Source: Patellaria atrata CBS 101060 (Eukaryota > Ascomycota > Dothideomycetes > Patellariales > Patellariaceae). Taken from it: a DNA stretch of 64,000 nt. A program made the translations under genes and the position numbers. Below are positions 1 to 9,340 of the stretch, piece after piece. The stretch spans positions 1 through 64,000 of the forward strand of contig MU006091.1 of assembly GCA_010093705.1 (NCBI GenBank), read 5' to 3'. Numbering within the stretch: the stretch's first letter is position 1; the number at the start of each line of letters is the position of its first letter. The notes beneath the pieces were generated by a model, which was not told where the DNA came from, made no database searches, and worked only from the letters and a program-made list of their open reading frames with translations.

Positions 1-1876
1 CCCTCGAGCTCGTCTCCATCACTTGCACAGACAGCTCTTCGGCCTCCTTCCACCGTCCCGCAAGGCTTGTTGCTAGCCCTACCATCCCCATACTGCTTAA
101 TGTGTCCTTATGCTCTCTACCAAGCAGTTTTGTCCTAACCTCCATTGACCTCATCGATAGTTTCTCAGCATCGCTCAGACTTCCTTTTTGCCACGCATAC
201 CACGCTGCCCTGTACAACAATAGAGCCCACTGTCTAAGGCATTCCTCAGACTTGGGCGGCTGTGACAGCGCCGACTTAACATGTGGAAAGAGCGCTTGAC
301 ATTTGGCCCAGTTCTTATGTTCCCCTGTCGGAAATTCTATGCAAAGATTGTTGATGTACTGCTGCTTCCACGTCTCTAGTTGGCCCTGCCCTTCCAACCA
401 CTTCCGCGTGGCCAGCTGCACAAGCCTATGCATGTCAAATGTGATTGCATCAGTGGTAAGTGCGATAAACGAGTAGTTCCTCAAAGTAAGAATGTCCTCT
501 TCGAACCCGTCGTCGATGCTGGCTTCCGACTTGCTATCGTCGCTATTACTATTTTCGCCGTCTACGTTAATAGCTCCTACGTCCCCGTGTCCATTTCCCG
601 GCCCACTTTGAGTGCGAATAAGCGCTTCGGGAATCCCCTGCCGGTCAAAGAAACTCATTAAGGATAATAGATTTGCCGCCGACCGCCTTGTATAGAGTAT
701 AAAGTCGAAGGAGATTTGCCATGTTAGAAGAATCGAGTTCTTAGCTTCGTGGTCTCTTCGAAGATGACCTCCCTCGTAGTCTAATAAGCTTGTCTTTTTC
801 CTGTCGCTCTTATGGAACTGGTCTAGATACTGCCGTGTTGAACATCTTGGCGCTCGTTGTCGGATATACGCAGCCGCCTGCACAAGAGCGAGTGGTATGA
901 ATTCGAGCGCTGTCGCTAACTCGGTTATACCGTCGTTATCTATTCCCTCCCCTAGTTTTTTTCGTAGAAGAGTTTGCGCGCCTATATCATTCATCGGCTC
1001 GATAGTTATGATATCGGCGTCCTCCACTACTTCCCGCGCCGCTTTCCTTGTCCAACTAGTGACTAAAACCGCACCGTTCTTGCTCTGGGGTAAATAGGAT
1101 GAGAGGTGCCGTTGACGAGCGCGATCTCTGCCGCTAGCCTGTGTCTTATGGTCATTTCTCGCTTGTAGAGAGAGAAAAACGGCATCGTCGACATTATCGA
1201 GGACCAGCAGCCACTTGCCGCTCTTCTCGCTGCGAAGCCAGTTATAGACAAGCTCGAATATATCTGCTCGTGGGTCTTTCCGACCAGCCAGCTTGACTTG
1301 GTCCGCGATGGCCCGGTAGCCTTGCTCGACGCGGGCCGCATTGCTGGCGTGCACCCAGAATACCCACGTCTCCGGCGATCGATCTGCGGTTCGATAGCAG
1401 TGCTCGATAGCAAGTTGCGACTTCCTATGCCTGCGTTAGGTGCGCGCACTGGGCCGAGTGTTTTCTCCACTTACCCCACGCCGCCAAAGCCGACTAACGC
1501 TATACGAGATGCCGGCGTGGAGCATTTCTTGTATATCTCATCGAGTAGCGTGCCACGATCGACGAAGTCTGGGTCACGGCGAAAGGGGACGTTGCAGGAA
1601 GGGCTCGACGGGGTCTCCGGTCTCTCTGTTAAAGCGGCGGGATGTTAGTAACCTTTCCCTAGAACATAGAGTTACTAGCAACGACTCACCATAATGGATA
1701 TTATAGGTTTCTGTCACGGAGCCTGACTGAAACTTAGCATGAAAAACATATCGCTGCAAATAAGACATACCGATCAACTGTGCATTGCCCGAGATATAAC
1801 CGGCTACAGCGCCACTGTTGCCAGAGATAGGGCCAAACTCGACGCCCATCGGGATTGCTGTCACGTTGCTGGCCAT
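1..1876 (-). CDS. NLR-type receptor: N-terminal amyloid-like motif + NB-ARC + TPR (C-terminus cut by window edge)
   Basis: Probable intracellular STAND receptor that oligomerises on sensing a ligand and passes its fold to an effector. Proposed exons are 1876-1771, 1722-1690, 1625-1475 and 1424 to the edge, all in phase, giving about 570 visible residues. Residues 10-45 are a small, G/N/S/V-rich segment with the pattern G-x-V-x-G-x-I then S-V-T and T-Y-N. The NB-ARC domain follows, with P-loop GFGGVGKS (residues 92-99), a WVFWVHASN strand, Walker B LLVLDNVDD near 169-177 and a PLAL (GxP-type) motif. Tetratricopeptide-like helices continue to the edge with no stop. The first proposed intron (48 nt, GTATGT...TCAG) is a multiple of three and also reads through; it is inferred because splicing it aligns the motif with that of the divergent lipase gene. 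The TPR ligand is unknown. Family call is firm; the amyloid class is inference. Confidence 0.88.
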
Positions 1877-2404
1877 TACTGCCGCAGAGGGTTATACATA
1901 CAAGAACCAAACACTATGCTAGCATGTTCAGGCAAGTAAAAAAAACACAGGGTACTTTGAATAAGTCGGCTTAAACATCGTATGACTGCGCTCGAGTGCG
2001 TGGGTAAATTTCCTTATAAGCCCTTCACCGGTCAACCTCTCCTGGCTTAACATCCCACAGCCTTTCTCCGGATTAAGCCCCTACAGGTTCAGCTGTATTT
2101 CAACGTCGTTCTTTGGCTTAAACGAGTGGATATATGCACTCGCGCGGACAATAGGTGCGACGGGGTTGGACAAGCCCCGCACCAAAAAGCTGGTGGTGAA
2201 TCAGAGATGCCGACCTTACACCATAATTTTGTATTTCTATGACTGCGAACGTTCCTGTATCAGCGTGTTAGGTGTGCATGATCAAGAGTATATAACAGGC
2301 CACAGCCGTTCCATCAGCGAGGCTCGTCCATAAACATCGGTTCGGCCTAGTCAAAGTGAGAAATATAAACAATCGCAGTCACCATCTCTCCTGCTTGTTC
2401 TAAC
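1877..2404. other. Divergent promoter region between the NLR and lipase genes
   Basis: This 528-bp gap separates the start codons of two divergently transcribed genes, so it should hold both promoters. No gene, tRNA or clear repeat is visible. A shared promoter region is common for fungal NLR/effector pairs; co-regulation here is inferred from layout only. Confidence 0.5.
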
Positions 2405-3659
2405 ATGGCCGAAAGCGTAGGATTTGGGGTACCTCTACACAACCCAAATGATGCCAAGGTCGAGTACGTCTATCCTAGAGTAGCAGCCCATGTCCATTTA
2501 ACTTCTTATTCGGTCTTGCTAACCAAAAGTCAGTATCATATTTGTCCACGGTCTGGGCGGCCATAGGATCAACACGTGGACATTAGATCCGACGAAGAAA
2601 TTCCCAGTAAAGACGTTTTGGCCGGGAGATCTCCTCCCTAAGGCTTGCCCGACGGCCCGGATCCTATCATTTGGCTACGATTCCCGCTTCGTCAAATTCT
2701 TCCCCTTCTCCAAACCGAATTTAGCTCGAGAGGGAACGATCGACGAGTATTCGACCGCCCTCTACCAAAACCTCGCTAGCTTCCGCGAATCAACGAAAAC
2801 GCCCGTAGATCGTCCCATTATCTACGTAGCGCATAGCCTCGGCGGCCTTGTTGTCGCAAATGCAGTATCGCGCCCGCCGGGCGTCAATGAAACGGCGCAG
2901 AAACTCACAGAGAATACCATAGGCATGATCTTCTTGGGTACGCCATTTGCAGGTTCTGACAAGGCATCGTGGGGTGAAATGGCGGCAAAATTTGTAACAT
3001 TGTTTGGCATCCAGACCAAGGACACCGATATCAAAGATCTCAAGGAGCGGTCAGCAAGGTTAATCGACATAAACCTAGACTTTGACACGTTCATCAAAGC
3101 GCGCGACCGTGATCGCAAACACGGGCCCGTGGAAATTGTCTGTTACTACGAAGCAGAACCGACGTATGTTGGGCTCAAGGATATCGGAAAGATTGTAAAT
3201 AAGGAATCGGCCGCGCGGCTTCCAGCCATTGCTGCACTTTCTATCCCGGACAATCACACCGACATGTGCAAGTTTGCCGGCGAATTTTCAAGCGGGTATG
3301 CTAGTGTATCAGGCCAGTTGGAGCAATGGATCACGGCGCTGGATAAGAGGGGAAACGAAGACGAAGAGGATAGGGTGTGCCCTACTTGGTAACTGATTAT
3401 TAGAGGTTAAGCTAACGTTGTGCAACAGGGCTCGACGAGAGTGAGAATTGATGGCATAATGAACAACAAAGGCGTGGTGACAGGGGTTATAAATTCTCTC
3501 CCTGGAGGGACGACCAGCGTCACGGGCTCAGCAGACACGGTAACGTACCCGATTTATATCTTTGAGGCTCGTCGACAGTGCTGATACTCCGTGCAGACAT
3601 ATAACTTTGGTCAACTTCCCGATGAAATGATTGTAAAACTGATGGGAAATATGAAGTAA
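2405..3659 (+). CDS. Lipase/alpha-beta hydrolase effector (SesB-like) with C-terminal amyloid-like motif
   Basis: Predicted serine hydrolase of the lipase-like family found in fungal NLRs and their partner effectors. Exons 2405-2463, 2534-3374, 3429-3539 and 3597-3659 join in frame to 357 residues. The N-terminal strand IIFVHGLGG (residues 21-29) forms the oxyanion-hole region, the nucleophile elbow AHSLGG has Ser121, and a C-terminal NHTDM segment offers His261. From residue 301 the globular domain ends and a G/N/S/T/V-rich tail begins (R-V-R-I-D-G-I-M-N-N-K-G-V-V-T-G-V-I). It carries S-V-T at the same spacing as the NLR N-terminus and T-Y-N after the last intron. The third exon is entered through a GTGTGC donor, chosen because it is the only one keeping the tail in frame. 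Likely role: effector activated when the NLR motif templates this tail. Confidence 0.8.
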
Positions 3660-3749
3660 TGTTGGTGGGTCTGATTAGGGAAGATCTTGTATTCAGCTCT
3701 ACACAATCTTTTCTACTTACCACATGAAGACAAGGGGGCAAGTTTTGAG

Positions 3750-5416
3750 CAGTCGAGGGGTTTTTTTTATTGGGTTTATTAAAAGCGGTAGCCCAATATT
3801 CCCCTTAAATCCGAGGCGGGACAGTTAAACATCTCACCCGAACATCCCATTCACTTGTATGACAGGAGATATTGTAACAATGAGCCGTGAGATAAAAATC
3901 CCCACCTTAGGGTGGTGGGCGTTAAAGTCGCCGAGGAGGAGGGCTTCCCATCCCTGTTCCACGTCTTTGAGGGCTTCTTCGATCTTTGGGCAGGTTTGTA
4001 TACTATTAGCTGAAGGCCCCGGATTGTATACGTTGATTATTCGGAGTTTCGTTCCCTGGAGTTTCAAGTCTAGGGCGGTTATATATGGGCCGTACTGGGT
4101 GCGTTTTGCCTGCGCTAAGGCCGCTTCTCTACTTATTATGAAGCATACTCTCGTTTCTTCATTTACTTCGTACTCTAGTATGTAGTTCTTTGGGCAGTAT
4201 GCCGATTTTGTATGCTTGTTGTACCCCGGCTCCTGGACTGCGACTACGCTATTCTTCGTCGGGTCTAAAGATTCGAAAAAGGATCTGGATCCGTTTCAGT
4301 TGGAGTGGCCGCAATTGTACTGTGTTATTGTTGTGATATTCATAGGGCGGCATCGTCTTGGGTAAATTCCTCGCTGGTGTCTGTTGGCTGCATGCTGATC
4401 GGTGTGTTCGGCTGGGATCCGAATACTAGTATCTCGCTTTCCCCTAGGGATATAGGCGGTGCGGTTGCGTTTAGATTAAGCGCTAGCTGCGATGGGCCGG
4501 ATACTACTTTATAGGTCTTTGGAGGTTTCCCTAGGCCTCTTCTTACTTCCATGTCGTTTAATCCGCTCCCCGCCGTCCTCTTCCTTGGGTTTCTAAGCAG
4601 TATCTGGGATGGAGTAAGGGGGATGAGTTGGGTCGTCCTTTGGGTGCCGAGCGCTCCTAGGGCTTTCCCCCTTCGGATGATGTATGTTTGTTCTGAGAGT
4701 GCGAGTCGCTTGCTCTTAACCTTTTCTAGATGTTGTTAGAATACTTTACATTCGCTGCGCTGCCATGCCTTGTGCCTTTTCCCGCAGTTTGCATATACAA
4801 TCTGTGTTTGGGGGCATGAGTCCGTCTAATGCTGCTAGACACAGTGTCCGCATTGGTCCTGCTTCTTGCATGCGGTTTGGGTGTGGCTCCATTGATAGCA
4901 CTTAAAGCATTATTTCACCCTTACGGCGTTCTTATAGAGGCGCGTGTCGAATAGTTCTAAGTTAATCACGATACCCTATTGGAGTGCTCTGTGCTGGAGC
5001 TCTTGGCTAAGAAAGTTAATAATGAGGGTTCCCCTTTTCTTTTCCCTTACTAGGCCGTCCGGTGCGGTGCTCTTTCGTGCCGGCTGCTTCTCTATGTCGT
5101 ACAACCGCCTAATCTTTGTAATATTCAGGCCGGGTAGGATCCTTTTAGAGCCGTTGCAAATCTTCTGTATGATCTCCGTGTTTTCTGCCCCTTTCCCATT
5201 CGATACTGGGACCGTGAGGGGGACGCTGGGTACATCGATCTGGTAGGCAGTTTGAACTATCTTGCAGCCCTCCCTAGCGGGTCCTCTCATGATCCTATCT
5301 TTTATGCTTTGCGAGGTGACGAACGAGGGCGTATCACTGATGTGTACACGCCGCAGCAAATTGATTAACGTTATGATTCCGAGTTCCCCTTTAGCTTCTA
5401 TAACCTTATACACCAC
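3750..5416 (-). mobile_element. Decayed non-LTR retrotransposon fragment (Tad-like LINE): gag-like ORF1 and start of endonuclease ORF
   Basis: On the minus strand, 5416-4976 encodes a gag-like stretch. It is followed after stops by a zinc-knuckle region (C-x2-C-x4-H-x4-C spacing in CFKCYQWSHTQTAC, then CGHC) near 4860-4920. Further down, 4260-3880 reads as an exonuclease/endonuclease/phosphatase domain with the strands IINVYNPGP and LLLGDFNAHH. Several stops and frame changes separate these parts, and no reverse transcriptase is present. An A-run followed by unrelated sequence near 3760 (T-run on the plus strand) could be the 3' end, which would mean an internal deletion removed the RT. LINEs usually lose their 5' end, so keeping gag plus endonuclease is less common. 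Clade assignment is tentative. Confidence 0.75.
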
Positions 5417-5419
5417 GTG

Positions 5420-5950
5420 CTAGCACAAAATAGTCCCAGTATTCGTAAAAGTCATAACGGTTAACAAGTAGCGGGAGGTACTTAGTCTCCCATTCCGACC
5501 CAATTTTCGAAGTCCAGCGGGCCTTGCAGTACTCCCAATAATCCAGATACCATCCAGATTGATGCTAATCTATGATTGAGATGATCTGAGGGTCCGGATC
5601 ATGGGATATGAGAATGTTGCTCGGATGCAAGTCAGCATGCGTAAATACGATTGGAATTCCATCAGGTAAAAAGGAGCGGTATGGATGGGGTGATCGTTCT
5701 ACTCTAACATGAGCATACGGGACATAAGCAGTAGAAAGCCAGTCGTGAAATTCGGACGTGCTTTTGAAGGGGCCTGCCGATGGAGAACAACTGCTCGTAA
5801 AGATGACGTCTAATAGCGGCTGCCGACCCACATGTCCTACGTATTGCGTTAGAAAGCGAGATATAGAGTGTATAGGTGATTCATAATAGGTTAAGTCCGA
5901 TATAAAAGGGAAATAGCTGACGAATAGGTCTAAGTAACCGTGTTCCTACC
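5420..5950 (-). pseudogene. Aminoglycoside-phosphotransferase-like kinase relic
   Basis: The minus strand reads as the C-terminal two-thirds of a fungal APH/choline-kinase-like protein. It has EFHDWLS in the middle, the catalytic-loop motif FTHADLHPSNIL at 5595-5640, then SIID and SGWYLDYWEYCKA. An in-frame TAG between IID and HQSGWY replaces what is usually a tryptophan codon (IVDW in relatives), so the copy is probably dead. The frame continues to a stop near 5410. Upstream it fades at a possible splice acceptor near 5950, and the N-lobe is missing. These kinases are numerous in filamentous fungi and their substrates are mostly unknown. It sits directly beside the LINE fragment, consistent with decay in a repeat-rich block. 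Confidence 0.7.
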
Positions 5951-6186
5951 AATAAGAGGTTGTGAGGAGTGCTGTTTGAGTGAGCGCCATGCGCTACTGT
6001 GACTTTCGAAACATCGTGAACTCTTGGCTACACCACAATCATCGCACACAACACCCCCGCCAGAACCATCGAATTTTTATGTTTCTTGATGTAGCTTTAC
6101 AACCAGATTACTGTTAAACTTGAATATTATATCGCTTTGACTGTCTAGCGCAGCTTTCTATGGTGTTGTTCTTTTTTTTTTCACTT

Positions 6187-7246
6187 ATAGCTGGTTGTTG
6201 TTGATGCTTCGGTCGCAGTAAAGATTGGTCGGAGGCTTCCAGAGAGCGTAATTCAGCGTATCAAGGCGCGATTTGACGACAACCAGCCCGTTCCGGCCAT
6301 TGCTCTAGCGCTCAATATATCCAAAACAACTATCTACAAATTGAAGTTGAATTTTGATATTTTTGGAGCGCCGTATGCTCCGGCATCTGTGAAAAATGGC
6401 CGCCCAAGGTCCCTTACAGAGCATCGAGAGCCAGTACATAGACTCAGATCTTGTTCCCTACAGTTGACTTATTAGCAGAGACTTTTAGAGTATCTAGATG
6501 ATCAGCCTACAGCGCTTCTTGATGAGATGCAAGTATTCCTTTTCGACGAGTTTGACGTGTTTATCTCAACATCTAGTGTCTATCGAGCGCTACAGAGGGC
6601 TCGTTGGTCTCGAAAAGCAGTAAGAAATCGAGCGTCTGAGAGAAGTCAGCCACTCGGTACAGCTTGGGTTGGAAGATCGAATACCTAGACTACTGAGCAG
6701 TTGGTGTTTCTTGATGAGTCAGCGGCTAATGAGCGTACTGGAGATAGAAAATACGGCTGGTCACCTATCGGAGTAGAATGCGAAATTACTCGCCCTATTA
6801 AGCGATCGGAGAGATGGTCTATCTTACCAGCTTTAACTGTTAACGAATATTTAGAGTATAAGATCTTCCAAGGTAGCTTTACAAGCGAGTTATTCCTCGA
6901 GTTCGTGGCCGACGGAGTGCTTCCATTTTGCTCAGCATACCCAGGCCCACGATCGATTTTGATACTCGATAACGCCTCTATCCACCGATCCGCAGCACTA
7001 CGAGAGCTTTGCGCCCGTTATGGTGTTTTAATTGAGTATCTACCGCCTTATTCGCCAGATTTTAACCCAATTGAGGCGACTTTTCATGACTTAAAGGCAT
7101 GGATTAGGAGGAATCGTAGCCTAATAAGAGAATTCACGGACTTTGAGATGTTTCTTCGCTTTGGAGCTGAGCAAGTTGATAGCCATAACCACGCTCGAAA
7201 GCATTTTAGAAAGGCTGGATATATTGTAGATAACGTAGAAGAGTAA
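6187..7246 (+). mobile_element. Tc1/mariner-superfamily transposase gene with one in-frame stop
   Basis: The reading frame begins with a helix-turn-helix region (6220-6360, ending in ISKTTIYKLK). It passes a probable 48-nt intron (GTACAT...AGCAG, about 6433-6480), then runs through a linker to a DDE_3-type catalytic domain. The catalytic residues appear intact: Asp in VFLDESA, Asp in ILDNASIH and Glu in NPIEATF. A single TAG at 6686-6688 breaks the frame just before VFLDESA, so this copy is probably not autonomous unless the stop is bypassed. The frame closes at 7246. I could not find convincing terminal inverted repeats, so element ends are not defined. The first exon may extend upstream through another intron ending near 6190. 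Confidence 0.78.
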
Positions 7247-7268
7247 AGAGAATATCTATCTATTATCT

Positions 7269-8155
7269 TTAGCGCTTAAAGTCAGATATCTTCGCTCTTA
7301 TTCGCACAAGTAACCCTATTTTAAAACCATATTCCTCCCAAATTATTTGGGAGATTCCCTCATCTGGCTTCCCCAGTTTTAACGAATCTAAGCTCCACTG
7401 CTCTTCCACCATCTTAACCTTCGTCTCTTCTAATATATTCACCTGTTGCTGTGTATTAAAACCAGGTTGTAGCTTCAACCACTCAAAGAACTCTGCGAGC
7501 AACTCAACTGGATCTGTGTCTGAACTTATAGGGCTCGAATTGGGAGGAGGGGCGGGGGACAGTTGGGTCTTTTGGGGAGGGAAGAGAGGTACTGGAGGTG
7601 GTGCTTCAGGTGGTGCCATCTGTCGAATTTGAGATACTAACAACACCTGTAGTAGCTGGTTGATCTGACTAGAGGCCCCCGAATCAACAGACGCCTGGGA
7701 AGCTACTGTAGGCGTTGCTGAAGCCTCAGTTTGTTGACGTTTCCGACCAAGGGCTTCTTTCCAAGTAACCATCTGAACTATGATATTCTGCGACAGCACC
7801 TCGACTGATGCAAAACCCTTCTTTATCTCACTATTCCAGCGCCTTAGTATCTCTGCACTACACGGATAGTGGTTGACGACAATGTCAGCAGCAGTTATAG
7901 ATTGCTTATTTTGCCAACAGACATGGCCTTTATTCTTGCAATGGGAGTTTTCGCAAATCCAGCGGTCCGTTATAACGTGAACAAAATTGCCAAACCCATC
8001 AGTTCCTCTAGATCAGGGCCGCTTTCAACTTCAGAAGTCTGAGTATCAGACGCTCTCATCTTCTCGTAGGTAGCTGTCGCCTCAAGCTTGAGAACATGCC
8101 ATTCTCGTGGGTAGGTCTTTTCAACTACTCGCCTTTGTAATCGGTCTAACTCCAT
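7269..8155 (-). CDS. Unrecognised cysteine-containing ORF, repeat-associated, with one frame change
   Basis: Two overlapping minus-strand frames look like one protein. An N-terminal part starts at 8155 (MELDRLQRRVVEKTYPREWH). A second frame from about 8010 carries a cysteine cluster (ICENSHC-x5-HVCW, with a downstream HYPC), a proline/serine-rich linker and a C-terminal acidic-helical stretch ending at 7269. The switch between frames near 7975-8010 is either a small unseen intron or a frameshift. I do not recognise the family. Its position convergent with a transposase, inside the repeat-rich block, suggests an accessory gene of a mobile element or a repeated hypothetical gene. Coding status is uncertain. 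Confidence 0.45.
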
Positions 8156-8429
8156 AATGAAAAATGTCTCTGTATCTCGAATAGAAGTGGTATTGTTGAA
8201 GTATGGGTCCTTTGGTGGATCTGTTAGCTATCTGTCAGCTGTCAGCTACGGAGTAATATGGAGCACTAAAAGTCTATCTTCAAAAGTTATCTGTTTCGTC
8301 CTCAACCGACTTCACTATCTCAACAGATATCTCAACGACTATTAGCTATATTGAGATTTGGATATGTATTCTCTGTAGCTCTTCAGTATATATAGACGTT
8401 TCTTCAGTAGATATATAGAAGTCAAGCGA

Positions 8430-8664
8430 TTATCTTGATTATTTAGCACCCTCACATCTGACAAGACTAGAAGGGCTTGTGCAGCTTGCCACTATTTACA
8501 ATGCGCTAGGTAAGCATGAAGAATGCGATCGCATCGTTGATGAGGCGCTCAATGAGTTCAAGAAGATTAGCGCGACTAAGCATCCAGTTGCGGCAAAGTT
8601 GAGGGAAGATTGGGAGATGTGGATGGTGACGAGGAAAGGGATCGGCTTCGATGGGGGCGAATGA
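8430..8664 (+). pseudogene. Orphan TPR C-terminal end of an NLR/kinesin-light-chain-like gene
   Basis: The frame reads HLTRLEGLVQLATIYNALGK, then ECDRIVDEALNEF and a final helix ending GFDGGE at the stop at 8664. This is the usual pattern of the last TPR repeat and tail of fungal NB-ARC/TPR proteins. Nothing upstream encodes the rest; the sequence before 8430 is A/T-rich and noncoding. It is most simply the 3' remnant of an NLR whose front was lost or displaced by the neighbouring transposons. Whether it once belonged to the same locus as the receptor at the left edge cannot be judged from this window. Confidence 0.6.
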
Positions 8665-9221
8665 ATATTTGGTGCTCCATGTGCTGATGGAGAAATAGAC
8701 GTTGAATCGTCAATTCTCATGCTCCTACGCCGGCCGTTTCATCCAACTAAGCCGTCGTCGATAAGGGAGAGATCATTAATGATTTCTTGATCCTCCGGCG
8801 TAAGGGTTTATTTTTCTAGCTAATATATCTAATATCTAGACGTAAACGTTATCTTAGAGCTATTAGAGAGGTTCCTAGAAAGGTAATCGTATATATTTAG
8901 AATATTTAATTTAGGCTGCTCTGTACCTCTAGTAGGTAAGCTGCTAGTATAGGGTAATGAATAAGATATTTCGTTTAGAGGCTCTTCGTGAAGAGTAGTA
9001 GGATGGCGGAGGTTTCTATATGTTTTTGTATCGAGAGTCGTGGTGTAAAAGTACGTATAGGCTGAGAAAGGAAGTCGTGGAGGATACTAATTCTCTATAG
9101 AGAATTCAAGATCCATATACTGGTACGTTAAAAATCGTACGGATCCTCTAGTCTTTCGTTGGGAAAAATTCATAGGGCTTATATTAATGATACATAATTT
9201 TAAATCTCAAAACGAGCTGGC
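8665..9221. other. A/T-rich noncoding stretch
   Basis: Roughly 8790-9080 is rich in TA, TAG and CTA words and has no coding potential. It looks like an old repeat worn by C-to-T change (RIP-like), but I see no second copy to prove it. Confidence 0.4.
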
Positions 9222-9340
9222 ACATACGACCACAGAATAAGGAAAATAGGGCATCCCGTTCGCTCTGCCATACTCAAGCCTTATATCGGCCTACTAGTAC
9301 TCAGGTGGGTGACCACTGGGGAATCCAGGCTGTTGTATGT
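9222..9340 (+). rRNA. 5S ribosomal RNA gene (variant copy)
   Basis: The 119-nt length is exactly that of ascomycete 5S rRNA. The ends ACATACGAC and GTTGTATGT pair perfectly as helix I. The internal promoter/loop landmarks are recognisable: a CATCCCGTTCGCTC segment, the AAGCC stretch, and GGTGGGTGACCAC of helix IV. Helix V closes with GCCT/AGGC. Helix II is unusual: GAATAAGG pairs with CCTTATATC with one bulged A, whereas the Neurospora sequence I recall has a G/C-rich helix with the same bulge. T-runs at about 9345-9350 and 9355-9363 fit RNA polymerase III termination. It lies alone, as dispersed 5S genes do in many filamentous ascomycetes. It may be a variant gene or a well-paired pseudogene. 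Confidence 0.9.

Noticed and set aside
3750-5416. LTR-type retroelement because of gag and zinc-knuckle motifs
   Set aside because: An APE-type endonuclease domain follows, which marks a non-LTR element; no LTRs, protease or integrase are seen.
1-9200. Horizontal transfer of the left accessory region
   Set aside because: NLR, lipase and transposons are all common fungal families, introns are normal, and no foreign-looking composition is evident by eye.
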